DNA of 64,000 nucleotides. Origin: JBOCEF01 sp050586345 (GTDB lineage: Bacteria > Pseudomonadota > Alphaproteobacteria > Rhodobacterales > Rhodobacteraceae). Below the pieces are notes generated by a model. That model was not told where the DNA came from, did not search any database, and worked only from the letters and a program-made list of their open reading frames with translations. A program made the position numbers and the translations under genes. Each line of letters starts with the position of its first letter. Position 1 is the first letter of the stretch. The DNA is taken from assembly GCF_050586345.1 (NCBI RefSeq), contig NZ_JBOCEF010000007.1, positions 62,001 through 126,000 on the forward strand. The letters are read 5' to 3'. This document shows positions 54,797 through 63,551 of the stretch, piece by piece.

Positions 54797-55731
54797 CGGT
54801 TCATCCCCATGCGAGAGAGCACGATCCGGTTCACCAGCCCGACGACGCCCACCAGCGCGCCCGCCAGCAGCGCCGCCATGATCAGCGCCGACCAGATCTG
54901 CACCGTCTGCCCGTAATAGCTGCCCGCCAGAAGGCGCGCGCCAAGGCCCGCCACCGCGCCGGTGGGAAGCTCGCCCACGATGGTGCCGACAAGCGCCGCC
55001 GCCACGCCGATCTTGAGCGAGGCGAAGAGGTAGGGGACCGAGGAGGGCCAGCGCAGCTTCCAGAACACCTGGGCCGGCGTCGCGCCCCAGGTGCGCATCT
55101 GGTCAAGCTGCATCGCGTCGGGGCTGCGCAGCCCCTTCACCATGCCGACGGCGACGGGGAAGAAGCTCAGATAGGTCGAGATCAGCGCCTTGGGGATCAG
55201 CCCCGACAGGCCGACCGCGTTCAAGACCACGATGATCATCGGCGCGATGGCGAGGATCGGGATGGTCTGGGACGCGATGATCCAGGGCATCAGGCTCATG
55301 TCCATCGCCCGCGAATGCACGATCATCACCGCCAGCACGATCCCCAGCCCCGCGCCGAAGCCGAAGCCCAGCATCGTCGCCGAGAGGGTGATCTGCGCGT
55401 GGTGGACGAGGGAGCGCTTCGAGGTGATCTTCTTCTCGACCGTCGTCTCCCACAGCTCCACCGCCACCTGGTGGGGGGCGGGCAGGACCGGGCGCTCCTG
55501 GAACATGGTGTTGGTCAGCATCTCGACCGTTCCGGCGCCGGTGTTGTTGCGGGCGGCCTGGTCGACCTCCCACTGCCAGTTCATGCGGGCTGCGGCGAGG
55601 TACCAGACCGCGACCAGGATCACGAGCACGGCCAGCACCGGGCCCGCGGCGTGGAACACCGCGCCGATCGCCCGCCGCGCCGCCGAAGGGCGCGGCACGT
55701 CCCGGCCGGGGGCGTAGGCGGCGTCAGTCAT
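54793..55731 (-). CDS. ABC transporter permease (NMT1-type system)
   Basis: 312 residues. One N-terminal helix (AVFHAAGPVLAVLVILVAVWYLA), then a roughly 60-residue polar loop, then the permease domain with the coupling segment RSPDAMQLDQMRTWGATPAQVFWKLRWPSSVPYLFASLKI (in part). ATG 55731 overlaps the ATPase stop by 8 bases. The second permease follows by ATGA. The pair probably imports a pyrimidine or ureido compound. Confidence 0.9.
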   Translation of the reverse strand: MTDAAYAPGRDVPRPSAARRAIGAVFHAAGPVLAVLVILVAVWYLAAARMNWQWEVDQAARNNTGAGTVEMLTNTMFQERPVLPAPHQVAVELWETTVEKKITSKRSLVHHAQITLSATMLGFGFGAGLGIVLAVMIVHSRAMDMSLMPWIIASQTIPILAIAPMIIVVLNAVGLSGLIPKALISTYLSFFPVAVGMVKGLRSPDAMQLDQMRTWGATPAQVFWKLRWPSSVPYLFASLKIGVAAALVGTIVGELPTGAVAGLGARLLAGSYYGQTVQIWSALIMAALLAGALVGVVGLVNRIVLSRMGMNR

Positions 55732-56545
55732 AGGAATGCCCCGCGCGCAGCCCCTCGCGCACCCGGTGGGCGATGGCGAGGAATTCGGGCGTCTCGCGGA
55801 TGTCGAGCGGGCGGTCGCGGCCAAGGTCGCAGTCGATCACGTCGATGATCCGCCCCGGGCGCGGGGACATGACGACGATCTTGGTCGACAGGTACACCGC
55901 CTCGGGGATCGAGTGCGTCACGAAGCCGATGGTCTTGTTGGTCTTGGCCCAGAGCTTCAGCAGCGCCTCGTTCAGGTGGTCGCGCACGATCTCGTCCAGC
56001 GCGCCGAAGGGCTCGTCCATCAAGAGGATGTCGGCGTCGAAGGCCAGCGCCCGCGCGATGGAGGCGCGCTGCTGCATCCCGCCCGAAAGCTGCCAGGGGA
56101 ACTTCTTCTCGAACCCGTCGAGATTGACCAGCTCCAGCACCTTGCGCACCCGCTCGGACATCTCGGATTTCGGGTAGCCCATGATCTCCAGCGGCAGGCG
56201 GACATTGCCGGCGATGCTGCGCCACGGATACAGCCCCGCGGCCTGGAACACGTAGCCATAGGCGCGGGCCTTGCGGGCCTCCTCGGGCGTCATCCCGTTG
56301 ACGGTGATCGAGCCCGAGGTCTGCTGTTCGAGATCTGCGATCACCCGCAGGAAGGTGGTCTTGCCGCAGCCCGAGGGGCCGATGAAGCTGACGAACTCGC
56401 CGCGATTGATGGTCAGGTCCACGTCCGAGAGGGCATGGACCGGGCCGTCATTGGTCTGGAAGACGAGGCTCAGGTTCTTCGCCTCGATCACGGGCGGGGC
56501 GGCGGAGGGGCTGGCGGCCTGGGCGGCTGGCTCGGTTGCGGTCAC
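55724..56545 (-). CDS. ABC transporter ATPase (nitrate/sulfonate/taurine-type)
   Basis: 273 residues, starting at GTG. Walker A GPSGCGKTT, Q-loop YVFQAAGLYPW, signature QLSGGMQQRASIARAL, Walker B ILLMDEPFGALD, H-loop VTHSIPEAVYLS. The N-terminal 20 residues are an Ala/Pro-rich extension. The gene is directly downstream of the dihydropyrimidinase gene on the same strand (109-base gap). Confidence 0.92.
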   Translation of the reverse strand: MTATEPAAQAASPSAAPPVIEAKNLSLVFQTNDGPVHALSDVDLTINRGEFVSFIGPSGCGKTTFLRVIADLEQQTSGSITVNGMTPEEARKARAYGYVFQAAGLYPWRSIAGNVRLPLEIMGYPKSEMSERVRKVLELVNLDGFEKKFPWQLSGGMQQRASIARALAFDADILLMDEPFGALDEIVRDHLNEALLKLWAKTNKTIGFVTHSIPEAVYLSTKIVVMSPRPGRIIDVIDCDLGRDRPLDIRETPEFLAIAHRVREGLRAGHSYD

Positions 56546-56654
56546 GGGATGGCGTCCTGCAAAAAACCGTCCGCGGGCGCGCGGCGGCGGGCCCGGGGCG
56601 AAAGGCGTGGGAAGGCGAGGCGGCGGGGGCGCGCGGCCCCCGCCGGGCGGCGCG

Positions 56655-58115
56655 TCAGACGCCGGTGGGGATGTTGAGCGGGTCGCGCGTGACCATCCGC
56701 GGGGCGGTCAGCTCCTTCCACTTCGACAGCGCCTTGTGGGCCGCCGGGAAGGCGGGACGGGGGATGAACTTGCCCCGGCCCGGGCGCGGCGCGACGTTCT
56801 GCCCGGCGCTGTAGACGACATCGCCGCGCGAGAGCGTGCAGCGCGGCAGGCCGGTCACCTCGAACCCCTCGAAGACGTTGTAATCGATGATGGATTTCTG
56901 GGTGGCGGCGGAGATGGTCTTGCTCGCCTTCGGGTCCCACACCACCACGTCGGCATCGGCCCCGACCTCGACCGCGCCCTTGCGCGGATAGACGTTGAGG
57001 ATCTTGGCGATGTTGGTGGAGGTCGCGGCGACGAACTCGTTCGGCGTCAGGCGGCCCGTCTCCACCCCCTTGGTCCAGAGCATCGACAGGCGCTCCTCGA
57101 GGCCGCCGGTGCCGTTGGGGATCTGCGCGAAGCTCTCGAGCCCCATGCGCTTCTGCGCGGTCGAGAAGGCGGCGTGGTCGGTGGCGACGACCTGGAGCGA
57201 GCCCGACGACAGGCCGGCCCAGAGGCTGTCCTGGTGCATCTTGTTGCGGAAGGGCGGGGACATGACGCGGCGGGCGGCATAGTCCCAGTCCTGGTTGAAA
57301 TACTCGCCCTCGTCGAGGGTCAGGTGCTGGATCAGCGGCTCGCCATAGACGCGCATCCCCTTCTGGCGGGCGCGGCGGATGGCTTCATGGGCCTGCTCGC
57401 AGGAGACGTGGACGATGTAGAGCGGCACCCCCGCGGCGTCGGCGATCATGATCGCGCGGTTGGCGGCCTCGCCCTCGACCTCGGGCGGGCGCGAGAAGGC
57501 GTGGCCCTCGGGGCCGGTCTTGCCCTCGGCCAGCAGCTTCTCGGTCAGCGCGGCCACCACGTCGCCGTTCTCGGCATGGACCAGCGGCAGGGCGCCGAGC
57601 GCGGCGCAGCGCTGGAAGCTCGCGAACATCTCGTCGTCCTGCACCATCAGCGCGCCCTTGTAGGCCATGAAGTGCTTGAACGTGTTCACGCCGCGGTTCA
57701 CCACCCACTCCATCTCGTTGAAGATGGTCTCGTTCCAGTCGGTGATGGCGCAGTGATAGCCGATGTCGACGCAGATCTGGTCGCGGGACTTGGCGTCCCA
57801 GGACTCGACCGCGGTCTTCAGGGACCCGTCCTCGCCCGGCAGCACGAAGTCGACCAGCATGGTGGTGCCGCCCGCGGCGGCGGCGTAGGTGCCGGTCTCG
57901 AAGGTCTCGGCGGCGGTGGTGCCCATGAAGGGCATTTCCAGGTGCGTGTGCGGATCGATCCCGCCCGGGATGATCATCGCGTCCGAGGCGTCGATGGTCT
58001 CGTCGCCCGACAGCCCCTGCCCGATCGCGGCGATGGTCTCGCCCTCGATCAGCACGTCCGCCTTGTAGCTGCGGTCGGCGGTGACGATGGTGCCGCCCTT
58101 GATGACCTTGCTCAT
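56655..58115 (-). CDS. hydA: Dihydropyrimidinase / hydantoinase
   Basis: A 486-residue metal-dependent cyclic amidohydrolase. Zinc ligands H56 and H58 in GIDPHTHLE; the bridging carbamylated lysine in FKHFMAYKGAL (about residue 152); further histidines in HAENGD and YIVHVSCEQAHE; catalytic Asp in VATDHAAF. It opens dihydrouracil or dihydrothymine to the N-carbamoyl-beta-amino acid. Context (carbamoylase, beta-amino aminotransferase, RutR, pyrimidine-type ABC importer) fits the reductive pyrimidine route. The dihydropyrimidine dehydrogenase genes (pydA/pydX type) are not in this window. Confidence 0.93.
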   Translation of the reverse strand: MSKVIKGGTIVTADRSYKADVLIEGETIAAIGQGLSGDETIDASDAMIIPGGIDPHTHLEMPFMGTTAAETFETGTYAAAAGGTTMLVDFVLPGEDGSLKTAVESWDAKSRDQICVDIGYHCAITDWNETIFNEMEWVVNRGVNTFKHFMAYKGALMVQDDEMFASFQRCAALGALPLVHAENGDVVAALTEKLLAEGKTGPEGHAFSRPPEVEGEAANRAIMIADAAGVPLYIVHVSCEQAHEAIRRARQKGMRVYGEPLIQHLTLDEGEYFNQDWDYAARRVMSPPFRNKMHQDSLWAGLSSGSLQVVATDHAAFSTAQKRMGLESFAQIPNGTGGLEERLSMLWTKGVETGRLTPNEFVAATSTNIAKILNVYPRKGAVEVGADADVVVWDPKASKTISAATQKSIIDYNVFEGFEVTGLPRCTLSRGDVVYSAGQNVAPRPGRGKFIPRPAFPAAHKALSKWKELTAPRMVTRDPLNIPTGV

Positions 58116-58147
58116 GAACCTCTCCTGTCCTGCTGTCGGGACCCGGG

Positions 58148-58864
58148 TCAGTCTTCGATCCTGCGCAGGACCGCGATGACCTCTTCGTCCCAGATTTCCA
58201 TTTCATCGAGCGTCAGCCCGTCCTCGGCCAGCGAGGCCTGGGCGCGGAACAGCTCGTCACGTCGTTCGGCCGGGTCCTTCCAGGGGTCGTAGTTGACCCG
58301 GTAGGACCAGACGCCGCCGTACAGCTCGCCCCAGCGCACGAGGTGATAGACCTCGCCCGAGGGCAGCGTGCGGGTGAAGCGGCACAGGCTGAACGTGTTC
58401 GTGCAATCGTGGGGGTCGTTGTATTCGTACCCGAAGGGGGTGCCCTTCACGATCACCCGCATCCGCTTGTCCGTGATCGTCTGGGAGACGATCTCGATCC
58501 CGTCCTCGTCATCGCGCGCGATGGCGATCAGCCCGTCGGCCGCGGCCTGGCGGATGATCCCGGCGATGGCGTCGTCGGCCACCACCAGGTGCCGCACGTC
58601 CCAGGTCAGCTCGGCGCCCGTGCGTTCGGCGAGGGTCATCGACGTCTCGGCGAAGAAGCGCCCGTCGGGGGAGTAGTTCTCCCACTTCGCCGAATAGCCG
58701 AGCGGCAGGGCCGCGGCGGTCTCGACGATGTCGGGGTTCATCGAGCCGGGCCGGATCTCCTGCGCCGCGGCGGGCGCGGCGAAGAGAGCGGCTGCGGCCA
58801 GGCAGAGGGTCGAAAGGGACAAGCGGCAGGGCCGGGTCGTGCGGGTCGGAACGGGTCCTGTCAT
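58148..58864 (-). CDS. Hypothetical exported protein in the pyrimidine cluster
   Basis: 238 residues with a likely signal peptide ending FAAPAAAQ (about residue 34). The mature part begins EIRPGSMNPDIVETA and looks mixed alpha/beta. It has two cysteines close together (HDCTNTFSLCRF) that may form a disulfide. The acidic C-terminus reads DEMEIWDEEVIAVL. No family recognised. It lies between hydA (32-base gap) and the amidohydrolase gene (197-base gap) on the same strand. It may be a resident unrelated gene or have an accessory role. Confidence 0.72.
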   Translation of the reverse strand: MTGPVPTRTTRPCRLSLSTLCLAAAALFAAPAAAQEIRPGSMNPDIVETAAALPLGYSAKWENYSPDGRFFAETSMTLAERTGAELTWDVRHLVVADDAIAGIIRQAAADGLIAIARDDEDGIEIVSQTITDKRMRVIVKGTPFGYEYNDPHDCTNTFSLCRFTRTLPSGEVYHLVRWGELYGGVWSYRVNYDPWKDPAERRDELFRAQASLAEDGLTLDEMEIWDEEVIAVLRRIED

Positions 58865-59061
58865 GGTGGGTACGCCTTCACGTCGTCGCGGACTATGCCC
58901 GGCGGGACGGAAGGAGAGGACCGGCCCGCCGGGGCAAGTCCCGACCTTGGCAGGATTCGCGGCCCGCGTCAGGCCCCGCGTTAATCCGGCGTTCCGGAAA
59001 CGCGCGGACGCCGCGGGGACCCGGCGCAGCCGCCGGAAGGGGCTTATGAGGGCCCCTGCCC

Positions 59062-60312
59062 TCACTCCACCACCTCGGCCGCTTCGAGCACCGCGTGCAG
59101 CAGCACGTCCGCGCCCGCCGCCGCCCAGGGCTGGGAGATGTCCTCGGCCTCGTTATGGCTCAGCCCGTCGACGCAGGGGCACATGATCATCGCCGTCGGC
59201 GCCACCCGGTTGATCCAGCACGCGTCGTGCCCGGCGCCCGAGATGATGTCCATGTGGCTGTGCCCCAGCCGCTCGGCCGCCGCGCGGACCATGCCGACGC
59301 AGGTCGGATCGAAGGTCACCGGGTCGAAATGCCCCGCCACCTCGATCTCGATCCCGAGGCCGAGCTCCTCGGCGATCTTCGGCGCTTCCGCCTCGAGCCG
59401 CGCCTTCATGCCGTCGAGCTTCTCCTGGTCGGGGGAGCGGAAGTCGATGGTGAAGACCGCCTTGCCGGGGATCACGTTGCGCGAATTGGGATAGACGTTG
59501 GCCTGGCCGATGGCGCCCACCGCGCCCGGCTGGTTGTCCATGGCGATGGTGTGCACCAGCTCCGTGATCCGCGCCATGCCGAGCCCCGCATTGACCCGCA
59601 TGTTCATCGGGGTGGAGCCCGTATGCGCGTCCTTGCCGGTCAGCGTCACCTGCAGCCACCACAGGCCCTGCCCGTGGGTGACGACGCCGATATCCTTGCC
59701 CTCGGCCTCGAGGATCGGGCCCTGCTCGATGTGAAGCTCGAACATCGAGTGGATCTTGCGGGCGCCCACCTCCTCGTCGCCCTTCCAGCCGATGCGGACC
59801 AGCTCATCGCCGAATGTCTTGCCCTCGGCGTCCTCGCGCGCGTAGGCCCAGTCCTGGGTGTGCATCCCGGCGAAGACGCCGGAGGCGAGCATGGCCGGGG
59901 CGAAGCGCGTGCCTTCCTCGTTGGTCCAGTTCACCAGCACGATGGGCCGCTTCGTGCGGATGCCGAGATCGTTCATGGTCCGCAGCGCCTCGAGGCCGCC
60001 CAGCACCCCGAGGATGCCGTCATAGCGCCCGCCGGTCGGCTGGGTGTCGAGATGGGAGCCCATGTAGACCGGATCGAGGCTGTCATCCTCTCCGGCCCGG
60101 GTGGCGAACATGTTGCCCATCTGGTCGAGACCCATGGTGCAGCCCGCCGCCTCGCACCATTTCTGGAACAGGGCGCGCCCTTCGGCGTCCTCGTCCGTCA
60201 GGGTCTGGCGGTTGCAGCCGCCCGCGACGCCGGGCCCGATCTCGGCCAGCTCGTGGATCGAGGCCCAGAGGCGGTCGGAGTTGATCTTCAGGTTCTCACC
60301 GGGCGCGGACAT
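59062..60312 (-). CDS. N-carbamoyl-amino acid amidohydrolase (beta-ureidopropionase type, M20 family)
   Basis: 416 residues. Metal sites: GSHLDTQPTGGRYDG, NEEGTRF, HIEQGP; the lid/dimerisation domain contains TGKDAHTGSTPM, and the C-terminal ligand lies in LSHNEAEDI. The family includes beta-ureidopropionase (PydC), N-carbamoyl-L-amino acid hydrolase and allantoate amidohydrolase. With dihydropyrimidinase and a class III aminotransferase adjacent, it most likely releases beta-alanine or beta-aminoisobutyrate, CO2 and ammonia. Confidence 0.92.
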   Translation of the reverse strand: MSAPGENLKINSDRLWASIHELAEIGPGVAGGCNRQTLTDEDAEGRALFQKWCEAAGCTMGLDQMGNMFATRAGEDDSLDPVYMGSHLDTQPTGGRYDGILGVLGGLEALRTMNDLGIRTKRPIVLVNWTNEEGTRFAPAMLASGVFAGMHTQDWAYAREDAEGKTFGDELVRIGWKGDEEVGARKIHSMFELHIEQGPILEAEGKDIGVVTHGQGLWWLQVTLTGKDAHTGSTPMNMRVNAGLGMARITELVHTIAMDNQPGAVGAIGQANVYPNSRNVIPGKAVFTIDFRSPDQEKLDGMKARLEAEAPKIAEELGLGIEIEVAGHFDPVTFDPTCVGMVRAAAERLGHSHMDIISGAGHDACWINRVAPTAMIMCPCVDGLSHNEAEDISQPWAAAGADVLLHAVLEAAEVVE

Positions 60313-60321
60313 GAGCTGGCC

Positions 60322-60609
60322 TCATTTCAGTTCGGTTTCGACGAAGGACATCGGCGCGTCCCCGTCATTGATCACGTTGTGCTCGACCCCGGTCGGCCGT
60401 GCATAGGCGTCGCCGGGGGCGAACTCGGCGATGCGCGTGGCGCCGCCGGGTTCTTCCAGGAGCATCCGGCAATGGGTCACCGCCACGATCACGTAGTCAT
60501 GCCCGTGGGTGTGCCAGCCGGTCTCGGCCCCCGGTTCGAAGTCGAAGCGCTGCACGCGGACGCGCGCGTCCTCGTGCAGCAGGGTCGCGGTGCAGGGGGG
60601 ACGGGCCAT
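60322..60609 (-). CDS. Small cupin-domain protein
   Basis: 95 residues forming one cupin barrel: FEPGAETGWHTHGHDYVIVAV (in part) contributes the HxH...E/D metal-type motif, and GDAYARPTGVEHNVIN the second motif histidine. The ATG overlaps the aminotransferase stop by one base, and the amidohydrolase follows after 9 bases, so it is tightly embedded in the operon. Its reaction is unknown. Confidence 0.87.
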   Translation of the reverse strand: MARPPCTATLLHEDARVRVQRFDFEPGAETGWHTHGHDYVIVAVTHCRMLLEEPGGATRIAEFAPGDAYARPTGVEHNVINDGDAPMSFVETELK

Positions 60610-61937
60610 CAGTCGATCTCCCGCAGCACGTCGCCGAGCGTGCCGATCAGCTGGTCGATCTGCTCCTTGGAGATGATCAGCGGCGGCGACATGGCGATGA
60701 TGTCCCCGGTGGTGCGGATCAGGATCCCCTTGTCATAGGCCTTGAGGAAGGCGCTGAACGCCCGCGCCGTCGGCTTGCCGGGAATGCCCTCAAGCTCCAC
60801 GCCGCCGATCAGGCCCATGCAGCGGATGTCGATCACGTGCGGCGCGTCGCGCAGGGAGAAGAGGGCGTCGGCCCAGTAGCTCTCCAGCTCCGCCGCCCGG
60901 GTCAGCAGCCCTTCCTCGGCATAGGTTTCCAGCGTCGCGAGGCCCGCCGCGGCGGCCATCGGGTTGCCCGAATAGGTGTAGCCGTGGAACAGCTCGATCA
61001 TGTTCTCGGGGCCGGACATGAAGGCGTCGTGGATCTCGGTCGTGCACAGCACCGCGCCCATCGGGATGACGCCGTTGGTCAGCCCCTTGGCGGTGGTGAT
61101 CATGTCGGGCATCACGTCGAAGTGCTCGGCCGCGAAGGGGGAGCCGAGGCGGCCGAAGCCGGTGATGACCTCGTCGAAGATCAACAGGATGCCGTGCTTG
61201 GTGCAGATCTCCCGCAGGCGTTTCAGGTACCCCTTGGGCGGCATCAGCACGCCGGTGGAGCCTGCCATCGGCTCGACGATCACCGCGGCGATGGTCGACG
61301 GGTCATGCAGCGCGCAGATCCGCTCCAGCTCGTCCGCCAGTTCGGCGCCGTGCTCGGGCTGGCCCTTGGTGAAGGCGTTCTTCTCGGGCAGGTGGGTGTG
61401 CGGCAGGTGGTCGACCCCGGTCAGGAGCGTTCCGAAATGCTTGCGGTTGGCGACGATGCCGCCGACGGAAATCCCGCCGAAGTTCACCCCGTGATAGCCG
61501 CGCTCGCGCCCGATCAGCCGGGTGCGGGAGCCTTCGCCGCGCGCCCGGTGATAGGCGAGCGCGATCTTCAGCGCGGTCTCGACCGATTCCGAGCCCGAGT
61601 TGGTGAAGAACGCGTGCTCGAACGGCGCGGGGGCGAGGTCGACGAGCCGGTTCGCCAGCTCGAACGCCTTGGGGTGGCCCATCTGGAAGGCGGGGGCGTA
61701 GTCGAGCTCCCCGGCCTGTTTCGCGATCGCCTCGGTGATCTTCGGGCGGGCATGGCCCGCGTTGCAGCACCACAGCCCCGCGGTGCCGTCGAGCACCTGG
61801 CGCCCGTCGGCGGTGGTGTAGTGCATGTCCCTGGCGGCCACGAACATGCGCGGGCTCTTCTTGAACTGCCGGTTCGCCGTGAACGGCATCCAGAAGGCGC
61901 GCAGATCGTTCGGCGCGGCGGCGCTGCGGTCGGCCAT
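60609..61937 (-). CDS. Class III omega-aminotransferase (beta-alanine:pyruvate type)
   Basis: A 442-residue PLP enzyme. N-terminal FWMPFTANRQFKKSPRMF, typical of beta-alanine:pyruvate transaminases. Also LWCCNAGHARP, FTNSGSESVETALKIA, FDEVITGFGRLG, and the PLP lysine in ITTAKGLTNG. It would convert beta-alanine to malonic semialdehyde, the last step of uracil catabolism before decarboxylation. ATG 61937 is chosen (GGGAG 8 bases upstream); an in-frame ATG six codons earlier is possible. It is the first gene of the minus-strand operon, divergent from the RutR-type gene. Confidence 0.92.
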   Translation of the reverse strand: MADRSAAAPNDLRAFWMPFTANRQFKKSPRMFVAARDMHYTTADGRQVLDGTAGLWCCNAGHARPKITEAIAKQAGELDYAPAFQMGHPKAFELANRLVDLAPAPFEHAFFTNSGSESVETALKIALAYHRARGEGSRTRLIGRERGYHGVNFGGISVGGIVANRKHFGTLLTGVDHLPHTHLPEKNAFTKGQPEHGAELADELERICALHDPSTIAAVIVEPMAGSTGVLMPPKGYLKRLREICTKHGILLIFDEVITGFGRLGSPFAAEHFDVMPDMITTAKGLTNGVIPMGAVLCTTEIHDAFMSGPENMIELFHGYTYSGNPMAAAAGLATLETYAEEGLLTRAAELESYWADALFSLRDAPHVIDIRCMGLIGGVELEGIPGKPTARAFSAFLKAYDKGILIRTTGDIIAMSPPLIISKEQIDQLIGTLGDVLREID

Positions 61938-62024
61938 CCTCGGGCTCCCTGTCATGCTCGCGGCCCTTCCCCGTCTGGCGCGGGATGGCGGGACGCTGAT
62001 ATGGTTCGGCAAGCGCGGGCGTCG

Positions 62025-62039
62025 GGGAAACTGTTTCCC
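62025..62039. promoter_or_regulatory. GGGAAAC-T-GTTTCCC palindrome, copy 2
   Basis: Seven-base arms are separated by one base. It lies 88 bases upstream of the aminotransferase start and 29 bases from the RutR box. The core GGAAAC-N-GTTTCC recurs at 32411-32423 beside the iscR promoter. Confidence 0.5.
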
Positions 62040-62067
62040 GGGTCTCACCATTGCGGCTTGCAGTTGC

Positions 62068-62083
62068 TTGACCATCTGGTCAA
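62068..62083. promoter_or_regulatory. Perfect RutR operator
   Basis: TTGACCATCTGGTCAA fits the RutR consensus TTGACCA-NN-TGGTCAA at every defined position. It lies midway between the divergent aminotransferase and regulator genes, so one site could control both. An imperfect copy is at 53072-53087. Confidence 0.85.
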
Positions 62084-62190
62084 AAATCACGCTATCAAGC
62101 CGGGCCGCGCGGTCAAGGCGAAAAACCGACCGCGGGCCATGCGCAGGAGGCAGACCAGATGACCGGACCCCACCGCCGCGAGGGCGCGGC

Positions 62191-62898
62191 ATGAGCGACG
62201 CCCCCCGAGCCGCCCGCACCCGCCGCCGCACCCGCATCCAGCGCGAGAACGAGGAGCGGATCCTGGCCTCGGCGCTCGAGGTGTTCTCGGGGCACGGGTT
62301 CCGGGGGGCGACGCTCGACATGATCGCCGAGGGGGCGGGGATGTCGAAGCCCAACCTGCTCTATTACTTCCGCGGCAAGGACGACATCTTCGCGGCCCTG
62401 CTGGAAAGCCTGCTGGAAAGCTGGCTCGACCCGCTGCGCGAGCTGTCGGCGGCCGGGGACCCGATGAAGGAGATCCGCGCCTATATCCGCCGCAAGCTGG
62501 AGATGGCGCGCGAGCGCCCGCGCGAGAGCCGCCTGTTCGCCAACGAGATCATGCAGGGCGCGCCGCGAATCGCGGAGGTGATCCAGGGCGACCTGAAGCG
62601 TCTGGTGGACGAGAAGGCGAGCGTGATCCGCGCCTGGATCGCGCAGGGCAAGATCCGGCGGGTGGACCCCTATCACCTGATCTTCTCGATCTGGTCGACG
62701 ACCCAGCATTACGCCGATTTCGACGTGCAGGTGCGGATGCTGCTGAACCTGCCCGACGACGCGGACGGGCATATCGACGACGCGGCGCGCTACCTCGAAG
62801 GGCTGTTCCTGCGCGGCCTCTCGCCCGACTGCAACCCGCCCGAGCCGGGCGCGGCCTCGGGGGCGCAGATGACCGCGGGGGCGGCGAAAGAGGGCTGA
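62191..62898 (+). CDS. rutR: RutR-type TetR-family regulator of pyrimidine catabolism
   Basis: 235 residues. The N-terminal HTH (RENEERILASALEVFSGHGFRGATLDMIAEGAGMSKPNLLYYF, in part) is followed by a ligand domain with LFANEIMQGAPR and FSIWSTTQHYADF, both characteristic of RutR. Family members bind uracil or thymine and lose DNA affinity. GAGGGCG is 5 bases before the ATG. The C-terminus is an Ala/Gly tail that ends in a 12-bp tandem repeat. A perfect operator lies 108 bases upstream. Confidence 0.88.
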   Translation: MSDAPRAARTRRRTRIQRENEERILASALEVFSGHGFRGATLDMIAEGAGMSKPNLLYYFRGKDDIFAALLESLLESWLDPLRELSAAGDPMKEIRAYIRRKLEMARERPRESRLFANEIMQGAPRIAEVIQGDLKRLVDEKASVIRAWIAQGKIRRVDPYHLIFSIWSTTQHYADFDVQVRMLLNLPDDADGHIDDAARYLEGLFLRGLSPDCNPPEPGAASGAQMTAGAAKEG

Positions 62899-62922
62899 AA
62901 AGAGGACTGAAAAGAGGGCTGC
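62887..62922. repeat. 12-bp tandem repeat duplicating the rutR stop
   Basis: AAAGAGGGCTGA, AAAGAGGACTGA, AAAGAGGGCTGC (62887-62898, 62899-62910, 62911-62922). As 12 is a multiple of three, the first two units each carry an in-frame TGA, so the regulator ends with two consecutive stop contexts. Confidence 0.75.
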
Positions 62923-62941
62923 GCCGCCCTGCCCGGCCCCG

Positions 62942-63532
62942 TCAGCCCCGGGGCCGGACCTGGGGGCACGGGCTGCCGGGCGCGTAGACCGCGATCCCGG
63001 CCTGGGCGGCGAGGCCAGAGAGCTGCGCGTCGTCCAGCCCCATCCCCGGCCGCCGGGTGATCCATCCGCCCGAGACGCCCGCGGCCTTGAGCGCGGAGAG
63101 GTCCATCTCCAGCGCCGGGCTGCGCGCCGTCCCGACCCGCACCACCAGCACGCCCGGCAGCGCCTCGAGCCGCGCGGGGCGGCTGGACGCGGTCAGCCTG
63201 AAGCAGCGCGCCATGCGGTCCTGGATCCGGCCGCGCAGGGCGAAGACCGGCTCGGCCGTCGCCGCGTCCGGGTCGGCGTTGCGCAGGATCCCCGTCGCCA
63301 TCTCCACCGCCCGGCCCGCCGCGTCGCCATTGCCGGCCAGGAACTCGCCCGCCCGTTCCGTGCGCAGGGCCAGCATCGCCACGCCGACCAGGGCGAAGAA
63401 CAGCGCGAGGTTGAAGCGCAAGGCCCGCCGGCGCGATCTGCGCAGGCGGGCCTTGTCCTTCTTCGCGTCGCGTCGCGCGGCGCGCGGCGCGTCGGCGGCG
63501 TCGGGGCCGGTGCGGCGGTGCAGCAGGCTCAC
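62942..63532 (-). CDS. Hypothetical membrane-anchored protein
   Basis: 196 residues. A very basic N-terminus (about residues 20-40, KKDKARLRRSRRRALR) precedes one helix at about 40-56 (NLALFFALVGVAMLAL). The rest is a periplasmic domain of about 140 residues. It lies 19 bases downstream of the DUF2333-like gene on the same strand, and is probably in one operon with it. No family recognised. Confidence 0.72.
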   Translation of the reverse strand: MSLLHRRTGPDAADAPRAARRDAKKDKARLRRSRRRALRFNLALFFALVGVAMLALRTERAGEFLAGNGDAAGRAVEMATGILRNADPDAATAEPVFALRGRIQDRMARCFRLTASSRPARLEALPGVLVVRVGTARSPALEMDLSALKAAGVSGGWITRRPGMGLDDAQLSGLAAQAGIAVYAPGSPCPQVRPRG

Positions 63533-63551
63533 CCGTCCGGCCCCCGCCCGA

